Part shown: positions 59,267 to 64,000 of the stretch, piece by piece | Layout of the letters: each line of letters opens with the position of its first letter | Position numbering within the stretch: the stretch's first letter is position 1 | Source of the DNA: Photobacterium jeanii | Lineage (GTDB): Bacteria > Pseudomonadota > Gammaproteobacteria > Enterobacterales > Vibrionaceae | Reading direction: 5' to 3' | Length of the DNA: 64,000 bases | NCBI RefSeq assembly: GCF_001650345.1 | Contig: NZ_LVHF01000012.1 | Coordinates: 1,355,181-1,419,180, forward strand | Translations under genes and position numbers: made by a program | The notes under the pieces: model-generated | What the model saw: the letters and a program-made list of their open reading frames with translations, nothing else | The model's database searches: none | Told to the model about the DNA's origin: nothing

Positions 59267-60835
59267 ATGAAGTCCCGATTTTTTTTAGCAAGTGCGCTAT
59301 TACTGGCAGGTTGCCAATTAACTAATACAGTAGAAGAAAAAGCACCCACAAACCCAAAGCCCCAAGAGGCTGAGGTTAAAGCACAACAGACAACAGTAGT
59401 CGAGACTGCACCTGTAGCTCAGCCTGAAATTAAGGTCATCACACCTCAAGAACAAGAAGATCTGTGGCGCCGTATCAGTATGCAAATTGATACCGACGCG
59501 ATCCCAAATAACGGCAAAGTTCGTCACTACCGTAACTGGTATTTACGCCACCCAACCCACTTGGAAACCGTCGCCAAGCGTGCCGAACCATTCCTCTACC
59601 TTATCGTTGAAGAAATAGAAAAACGTGGCTTACCCCTTGAGCTAGCTCTACTCCCAATTGTCGAAAGTTCATTTGACCAATTTGCATACTCGCACGGTCG
59701 TGCAGCTGGCTTATGGCAAATCACCCCCCCCACAGGCCGTAGCTTTGGTCTAGAGCAAAACTGGTGGTATGACGGTCGCCGCGATGTTGTGGAATCAACG
59801 CGTGCAGCGCTTGATCTACTTGAATACCTACACCGCAAGTTTGACGGTAACTGGAAACACGCGCTAGCTGCTTATAACACGGGCGAAGGTCGGGTATTCC
59901 GTGCCATCCGTAATAACAAAGCGGCAGGCAAACCAACCGATTTCTGGTCACTCTCTCTACCGCGTGAAACCAGTGGCTATGTACCTAAGCTGTACGCCGT
60001 TGCCGACGTAATTAAGAACCAAAAAAAATACGGCCTTGCCATTCCTATGGTCGCTAACAAGCCAGCAGTCGCTGTTGTTAAACCAGGAATCCAAATGGAT
60101 TTGGGTATGGCGGCGCGCTATGCCGGCATCAAGACTTCTGAGCTACAAAAGCTCAACCCTGCCTACAACTCTTGGGCGACCTCACCCGATGGCAACAACC
60201 ACCTGCTATTGCCTATTAACAAGGTCGAGCGCTTTAACAAACAACTCGCAGCCAATAACCACCAAGGCATGAAAGTTGTACGCTACAAAGTGAAATCTGG
60301 TGATTCACTCAGCGTACTGGCAAAACGCAATAAAACCTCGGTGAAACAAATCCAACGTGCGAACAACATGACGAATACCAATATTCGTGTTGGTAAGCAC
60401 ATTTTGATCCCAGTGGCGCTGAAAGATGGTTCAACCTCTCAGCTATCACAATCACTGCAGCAAGCTCGCACGCATAACACACATGGTAACGGTTACCGTA
60501 CCACTTACACCGTTAAGTCTGGTGACAGCCTGTGGAGCATTGCTCGTAAGCAGAAAGTGAGCATAGATCAAATTACCAAATGGAATGGGCTGAGCAAGAA
60601 AAAAGCACTGCGTGTTGGACAAAAACTCACCCTGTGGCAGCAAGGCGATCAAGGCGAAGTGATCCGCACGATTTACTACAAAATTCGTAGTGGAGATAAC
60701 CTCAGTACGATTGCTAAGCGCTACAAAGTGAAAGTGTCAGACGTGGTAAAATGGAACCAGCTAAGCGGTCAAAAATACCTGAAACCAGGTCAACAGCTTA
60801 AGCTTTACGTGGATGTAACTAAGGTTAGTGTATGA
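59267..60835 (+). CDS. mltD: Membrane-bound lytic murein transglycosylase D
   Basis: Outer-membrane lipoprotein that cleaves glycan strands, forming 1,6-anhydro ends. The 522-residue precursor has the lipobox LLLAGC, a Gln/Ala/Pro linker, the SLT domain with catalytic Glu133 (LLPIVESSFDQFA) and AAGLWQITPPTGRSFGL, then three C-terminal LysM repeats (each beginning Y-K/T-V/I-K/R-SGD). Start at 59267 (MKSRFF) is preferred over 59255 because of AGGA directly upstream. Located after gloB, as in E. coli; E. coli MltD has two LysM domains. It overlaps the next gene by four bases. Confidence 0.96.
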   Translation: MKSRFFLASALLLAGCQLTNTVEEKAPTNPKPQEAEVKAQQTTVVETAPVAQPEIKVITPQEQEDLWRRISMQIDTDAIPNNGKVRHYRNWYLRHPTHLETVAKRAEPFLYLIVEEIEKRGLPLELALLPIVESSFDQFAYSHGRAAGLWQITPPTGRSFGLEQNWWYDGRRDVVESTRAALDLLEYLHRKFDGNWKHALAAYNTGEGRVFRAIRNNKAAGKPTDFWSLSLPRETSGYVPKLYAVADVIKNQKKYGLAIPMVANKPAVAVVKPGIQMDLGMAARYAGIKTSELQKLNPAYNSWATSPDGNNHLLLPINKVERFNKQLAANNHQGMKVVRYKVKSGDSLSVLAKRNKTSVKQIQRANNMTNTNIRVGKHILIPVALKDGSTSQLSQSLQQARTHNTHGNGYRTTYTVKSGDSLWSIARKQKVSIDQITKWNGLSKKKALRVGQKLTLWQQGDQGEVIRTIYYKIRSGDNLSTIAKRYKVKVSDVVKWNQLSGQKYLKPGQQLKLYVDVTKVSV

Positions 60836-61527
60836 CGCCTTCTAAAAACCCTTTAATCGCTATTGTCGATGCCTTCCGTTCCCCTATCGACTGTTTTGCT
60901 GCTGCCCATGAACGTCCAAAATGGGCATGGCTAGCGTATCTACTGATTATGTTTAGCCCTATGATGCTATGGGGCGCTTACTTTAATAATGTAGATTTAA
61001 GCTGGCTTCAGCAAATGCTAACACAGCACCTGAATTTAACTGATGTCGCACCTGACGTTCGCGATGCGTGGTTAACTAAAGAGGTCTTGTTGGCTGGAGA
61101 AGTCTTTAATGATATCGCAGGGCGTACCGCGGCATTGTTTATTCTGGCTCTGTGGCTAAACCTCGCCACCAAAAGCAGTCAATACCCGATTGGCTTTGCT
61201 AAATGGTTGGCGGCCTCTTGCTTTATTATGCTGCCATCTGTGATTGGTGATCTAGCAAGCTATATCAATGTAATGTTTAACCCAGCCCAAATCCTGCCAA
61301 ACGCGGCTGATCTAAACAGCTTGAATGGCTTACTAAAGCTTTCACCTAATCACCCTTGGGCTATGTTTAGCTCCACTGTACCTCTGTTAACACCTTGGTA
61401 TATTGCGCTAACTTATGCCGCAGTAAGTGCATGGACAGACTTTGATCGTGCCCGTTCAATTGTAACAGCGGCCCTACCTTGGGCATTGGTATTAATCGTA
61501 TGGCCGCTGATGATTGCAGCGGCCTAG
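60832..61527 (+). CDS. Yip1-family membrane protein
   Basis: Polytopic inner-membrane protein of 231 residues with about five hydrophobic segments and the Yip1-domain layout (short cytosolic N-terminus PLIAIVDAFRSPIDCF, then helices). Function is unknown. Its start overlaps the mltD stop (ATGA), so it is translationally coupled to a murein hydrolase. A role in envelope remodelling is conceivable but unproven. No paralogue or partner is seen in the window. Confidence 0.78.
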   Translation: MTPSKNPLIAIVDAFRSPIDCFAAAHERPKWAWLAYLLIMFSPMMLWGAYFNNVDLSWLQQMLTQHLNLTDVAPDVRDAWLTKEVLLAGEVFNDIAGRTAALFILALWLNLATKSSQYPIGFAKWLAASCFIMLPSVIGDLASYINVMFNPAQILPNAADLNSLNGLLKLSPNHPWAMFSSTVPLLTPWYIALTYAAVSAWTDFDRARSIVTAALPWALVLIVWPLMIAAA

Positions 61528-61537
61528 GCATCGCTAA

Positions 61538-62395
61538 TTAACTCGCTGTCAGGCGAAATGTAGCCAAAATGGGATTATGATCAGAGGCATCCGTTTCGGG
61601 TGCCTCTGCCGTTTCTAGCTTCAACCCGCGATAATACAAATGATCCAACGGCTGATCGAAAATACGGATCCGTTGATCCTGCTGCAAATCGACCTCTTTC
61701 AGCCCCAATCGCTGAGCAAAGCCTTCCACAATCTCCATCCGCGCTTGGCGCCAAGTATTAAAGTCCCCCGCCAAAATCACAGGACCTTGATGCTCCATCA
61801 GCACCTGCTCCAGCATCGCCATTTGCTTGTTGTATTCATCGACTCCAAGAGTGAAATTAACCCCGTGTAAATTCACCACAGCCAATTGCTGTCCATTCGA
61901 TAGGGCAAAACGTGCGAGCAATGCTGACTTTGGCAAACCCAGCCAAGGTTCCATCGACAAATATGCGCATGTTTGACTGGCATGAGTCCGCGATAAATTC
62001 ATCACCCCTGCCGAGGTATCAAGAAACTTAAAGGCATTCGCCATTGTCACTTGCCACGATGAAACTTTAAGGTAATCCGCTAAACCTAGCGTCAAGTTCG
62101 CTTCTTGCAGTAATACCAGTTGGCTCTGCTGACTAAAACTCTTTAATGCCTGTTGCCAATTCTCACGTTGCTGCTTGTAAATATTCCATACAGTCACCTT
62201 TAACTGACCATCAATATCCAGTGGCTTAGCAACGGCCTGCTCAGCACAATGATAGGAGTACTTAGGCATAGTCGTACGAATATCCGTTGCCACTTCAGGG
62301 GTCGCGGTGACATCAAATGACAACTCGCTAAAACTCATCCCACCTACCGCAACCAAGCCGACAGCAATCAGTACATAACGCCCCAAACGCGCCAT
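61538..62395 (-). CDS. yafD: Endonuclease/exonuclease/phosphatase-fold protein YafD
   Basis: Predicted metal-dependent phosphodiesterase/phosphatase of the EEP superfamily; the substrate is unknown. The 285-residue protein has one N-terminal hydrophobic segment (signal anchor), then the EEP hallmarks: VTVWNIYK, LLQEANL (metal-binding Glu), VILAGDFNTWR and DASDHNPILA with the catalytic Asp-His. The start at 62395 is supported by a perfect AGGAGG seven bases upstream; the ATG at 62410 would overlap it. It resembles E. coli yafD in the same neighbourhood. Confidence 0.9.
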   Translation of the reverse strand: MARLGRYVLIAVGLVAVGGMSFSELSFDVTATPEVATDIRTTMPKYSYHCAEQAVAKPLDIDGQLKVTVWNIYKQQRENWQQALKSFSQQSQLVLLQEANLTLGLADYLKVSSWQVTMANAFKFLDTSAGVMNLSRTHASQTCAYLSMEPWLGLPKSALLARFALSNGQQLAVVNLHGVNFTLGVDEYNKQMAMLEQVLMEHQGPVILAGDFNTWRQARMEIVEGFAQRLGLKEVDLQQDQRIRIFDQPLDHLYYRGLKLETAEAPETDASDHNPILATFRLTAS

Positions 62396-62429
62396 TTGCT
62401 TCCTCCTCATTCCATCATTTACAGGCTAT

Positions 62430-62458
62430 AAAAAAGCACAGACATTCGCCTGTGCTCT
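62430..62458 (-). terminator. Terminator of the DUF1904 gene
   Basis: Read on the minus strand: stem AGCACAG / CTGTGCT followed by six Ts. It separates the DUF1904 gene from yafD. Confidence 0.85.
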
Positions 62459-62504
62459 TAATCATACCAAGTTGTGCTAACAGATAGTGCTAACCAACAA
62501 AATA

Positions 62505-62840
62505 TTAGTAGTGTTCGCCATTATCGTAGTAAGACGCAGGTGTTAATGCACTAAAGATCACCGCGACATCTTGTTCATCGTTGTTCACCGCTTTGCGCAC
62601 TAGGGCGGTCAGCTTTTTCGCCACTTCATCTTTCACTTCTTGTCCACGGTCGAACCATAACACTTCTACAAATGGGTATGCTTTTGACACCGCACCATCA
62701 AACATAAAAGTTGAAGAAATATGCTCAATCGTGAAGTCTTCACGAGGGCAATCCATCAATGGTTGTAACTCATCGACAATCTCTTTAGAAATTGATTGAA
62801 CGGCGTGTGCATCAAGGGCACGTAGACGAAGGTGTGGCAT
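62505..62840 (-). CDS. DUF1904 family protein
   Basis: Small cytosolic protein (111 residues) with a tautomerase-like alpha/beta layout (VEVLWFDRGQEVKDEVAKKL). The family is uncharacterised; the catalytic N-terminal proline is present after Met1 (MPHLRLRAL), which fits a 4-oxalocrotonate tautomerase-like fold, but activity is unproven. The start at 62840 has GGAG seven bases upstream; the longer frame begins in a region without such a site. Confidence 0.8.
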   Translation of the reverse strand: MPHLRLRALDAHAVQSISKEIVDELQPLMDCPREDFTIEHISSTFMFDGAVSKAYPFVEVLWFDRGQEVKDEVAKKLTALVRKAVNNDEQDVAVIFSALTPASYYDNGEHY

Positions 62841-63058
62841 ACAAACTCCGGTTTTGCTCACTTTAGAAAGGCACAAGATAGCATCTATTGTCAGATCTAC
62901 CCACTCAATTTTCCTAGCCAGAGTAATGCTCGCTTCACCATTATTTCCCTACTCTTACAACCTCTCCTTTGCTATCATTCATGGCAATAAAACAACGTTC
63001 ACAATCCCGATTTCTGGTAGTGATTCTAGTAAAGATACATATAAAAATAGGACGCATG

Positions 63059-63400
63059 ATGAAAAAGAAACTCCTCACCACCATAGTTCTAGCAAGCATA
63101 AGCCTGATTCCTAACGCTTACGCCAACCAAGACCATGAACAACGAATTCGTGAACTAGAATATCAAGTTCGCTTGCTCTCACACCAATTAGAGCAGCTAG
63201 AAGCAAACATCAACGGTGAACCAAGTGAGAAAATCAATGGTAAACATATGTACCATTGTCAACTAAGTGTATTTGGCAACCACTATCAATCACGCTCAAC
63301 CCAGCGTGGACAAGCACTGACCAAAGTTGTTAACCGCTGTAATAGAGAACATGACGAGATGTTTTGTCAGCCCGAAGAAGTGGAGTGTGAGCGTTTCTAG
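63059..63400 (+). CDS. Small exported coiled-coil protein with four cysteines (hypothetical)
   Basis: I do not recognise a family. The 113-residue precursor has a clear Sec signal peptide (MKKKLLTTIVLASIS... cleaved near AYA), a short heptad-like coiled coil (RIRELEYQVRLLSHQLEQLE), and a C-terminal region with four cysteines (YHCQLS, NRCNRE, MFCQPEE, VECERF) that could form two disulfides in the periplasm. The ATG at 63059 is preceded by AGGA; an adjacent ATG at 63056 is equally possible. It ends just before the tRNA-Trp repeat array. Confidence 0.7.
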   Translation: MKKKLLTTIVLASISLIPNAYANQDHEQRIRELEYQVRLLSHQLEQLEANINGEPSEKINGKHMYHCQLSVFGNHYQSRSTQRGQALTKVVNRCNREHDEMFCQPEEVECERF

Positions 63401-63468
63401 CTCAATATCCCATACCAAATAGATCCACTGCTTTGGTCTTCGTCCAATTTCACCAAAGCCCAGATACG

Positions 63469-63497
63469 AAAAAGGCTCTAGTCTTTCGACTAGAGCC
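63469..63497 (-). terminator. Terminator copy in repeat unit 1
   Basis: Stem AAGGCTCTAGTC / GACTAGAGCCTT; followed by TTTTTCG on the minus strand. Confidence 0.85.
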
Positions 63498-63606
63498 TTG
63501 AATATGGCAGGGGTGGAGAGATTCGAACTCCCAACACGCGCTATTTTGGGTATCAGGGGAATCCGCTGCTTTGGGCTTCGCACAACTATCCCAAAGTACA
63601 AATACG

Positions 63607-63635
63607 AAAAAGGCTCCAGTCTTTCGACTAGAGCC
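63607..63635 (-). terminator. Terminator copy in repeat unit 2
   Basis: Same hairpin as in unit 1 with one stem change (CTCCAGTC instead of CTCTAGTC), still followed by a T run on the minus strand. Confidence 0.8.
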
Positions 63636-63746
63636 TTGATGATGGCAGCGGTGGAGAGATTCGAACTCCCAACACGCGCTATTATTTGGGTATCTGGGGA
63701 ATCCGCTGCTATGTTCTTCATCCAATTTTCTAAAAATACAAATACG

Positions 63747-63774
63747 AAAAAGCTCCAGTCTTTCGACTAGAGCC
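63747..63774 (-). terminator. Terminator copy in repeat unit 3
   Basis: Same hairpin, one G shorter in the stem, followed by a T run on the minus strand. Confidence 0.8.
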
Positions 63775-63883
63775 TTGAAGATGGCAGGGGTGGAGAGATT
63801 CGAACTCCCGACACGCACTATTTTGGGTATCAGGGGAATCCGCTGCTTTGGTCTTCGTCCAATCCCCCAAAAGTACAAATACG

Positions 63884-63912
63884 AAAAAGGCTCTAGTCTT
63901 TCGACTAGAGCC
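63884..63912 (-). terminator. Terminator of tRNA-Trp
   Basis: Perfect 12-bp stem AAGGCTCTAGTC / GACTAGAGCCTT followed by TTTTTCG on the minus strand, eight bases after the encoded CCA. Confidence 0.9.
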
Positions 63913-63919
63913 TTGAAGA

Positions 63920-63996
<77 letters not shown>

Positions 63997-64000
63997 GTAG

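Larger units (their letters stand above)
63421..63919 (-). repeat. Tandem repeats derived from tRNA-Trp plus its terminator
   Basis: Downstream (minus sense) of tRNA-Trp are three full repeat units (63747-63883, 63607-63746, 63469-63606; 137, 140 and 138 bp) and a partial one (63421-63468). Each full unit, read on the minus strand, has a divergent 5' segment, the 5' half of the anticodon arm (GCAGCGGATTCC), an inserted stretch of about 17 bases (CCTGATACCCAAAATAG), the complete T-arm and 3' acceptor strand ending in CCA, and then the same terminator hairpin as the real tRNA. The D-arm and 5' acceptor strand are gone, so the units cannot form a normal tRNA. The layout resembles the tyrT (rtT) repeats of E. 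coli. Confidence 0.88.

Noticed and set aside
63469..63883. Intron-containing tRNA-Trp genes
   Set aside because: The 17-base insertion looked intron-like, but the D-arm and 5' acceptor strand are also missing, so no tRNA can form after removal.

Overview
The window is a stretch of chromosome from a gamma-proteobacterium of the family Vibrionaceae, most likely Photobacterium or a close relative. Gene order follows Escherichia coli and Vibrio core synteny block by block, and nearly every protein closely resembles its E. coli counterpart. The genus is inferred from protein flavour and from the large tRNA array; no marker gene such as rRNA is present. There is no phage, plasmid, insertion sequence, CRISPR array or recognisable defence system.

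Layout. 1-7.9 kb: prmC (partial)-prfA-hemA on the minus strand, divergent from lolB-ispE-prs, then pth-ychF. 8.1-10.7 kb: one strong promoter with a GC-rich discriminator drives an amplified array of 18 tRNA genes (2 Met-CAU, 10 Leu-UAG, 6 Gln-UUG), followed by three terminator-like hairpins. 11.1-18.2 kb: ubiF(-), then miaB-ybeZ-ybeY-corC-lnt. 18.2-21.1 kb: two accessory genes, a SYLF-domain exported protein and a secreted subtilisin with a C-terminal chitin-binding-like module. 21.1-34.6 kb: ybeL(-), leuS-lptE-holA, rsfS-rlmH-mrdA-mrdB-rlpA, dacA, ybeD, lipB-lipA; nadD, normally between holA and rsfS, is not there. 34.6-48.8 kb: dapA-bamC(-), gcvR-bcp, a MarR regulator, a TusA-like gene with perM(-), bepA, arsC-wrbA-DUF2069, DUF2066(-), uraA, upp(-), purM-purN; hda is not found between arsC and uraA. 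48.8-63.4 kb: gmhA-yafJ(-), a SulP transporter(-), fadE, dnaQ and a TIGR03503-type gene(-), rnhA, yafS(-), gloB, mltD and a Yip1 protein, yafD(-), a DUF1904 protein(-) and a small exported protein. The right edge holds a tRNA-Trp gene (minus) followed by a tandem array of damaged tRNA-Trp copies, each joined to the tRNA's own terminator.

How the genes work together. Most genes are housekeeping: translation (tRNAs, prfA/prmC, pth, leuS, rsfS, rlmH, miaB, ybeY), envelope building (lolB, lnt, lptE, bamC, bepA, mrdA/B, rlpA, dacA, mltD, gmhA), cofactors (hemA, ubiF, lipA/B, ispE) and nucleotide supply (prs, upp, uraA, purMN). PurR-like boxes precede uraA, lie upstream of upp, and precede purM. 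A FadR-like box precedes fadE. The tRNA-Leu(UAG) amplification coincides with a strong preference for the CTA leucine codon in prs (12 of 23 leucines by hand count) compared with holA (7 of 53).

The most unusual features are the tRNA-Trp-derived tandem repeats at 63.4-63.9 kb, the 18-gene tRNA array with one Gln copy carrying a T-stem mismatch, and the apparent absence of nadD and hda from otherwise conserved neighbourhoods.
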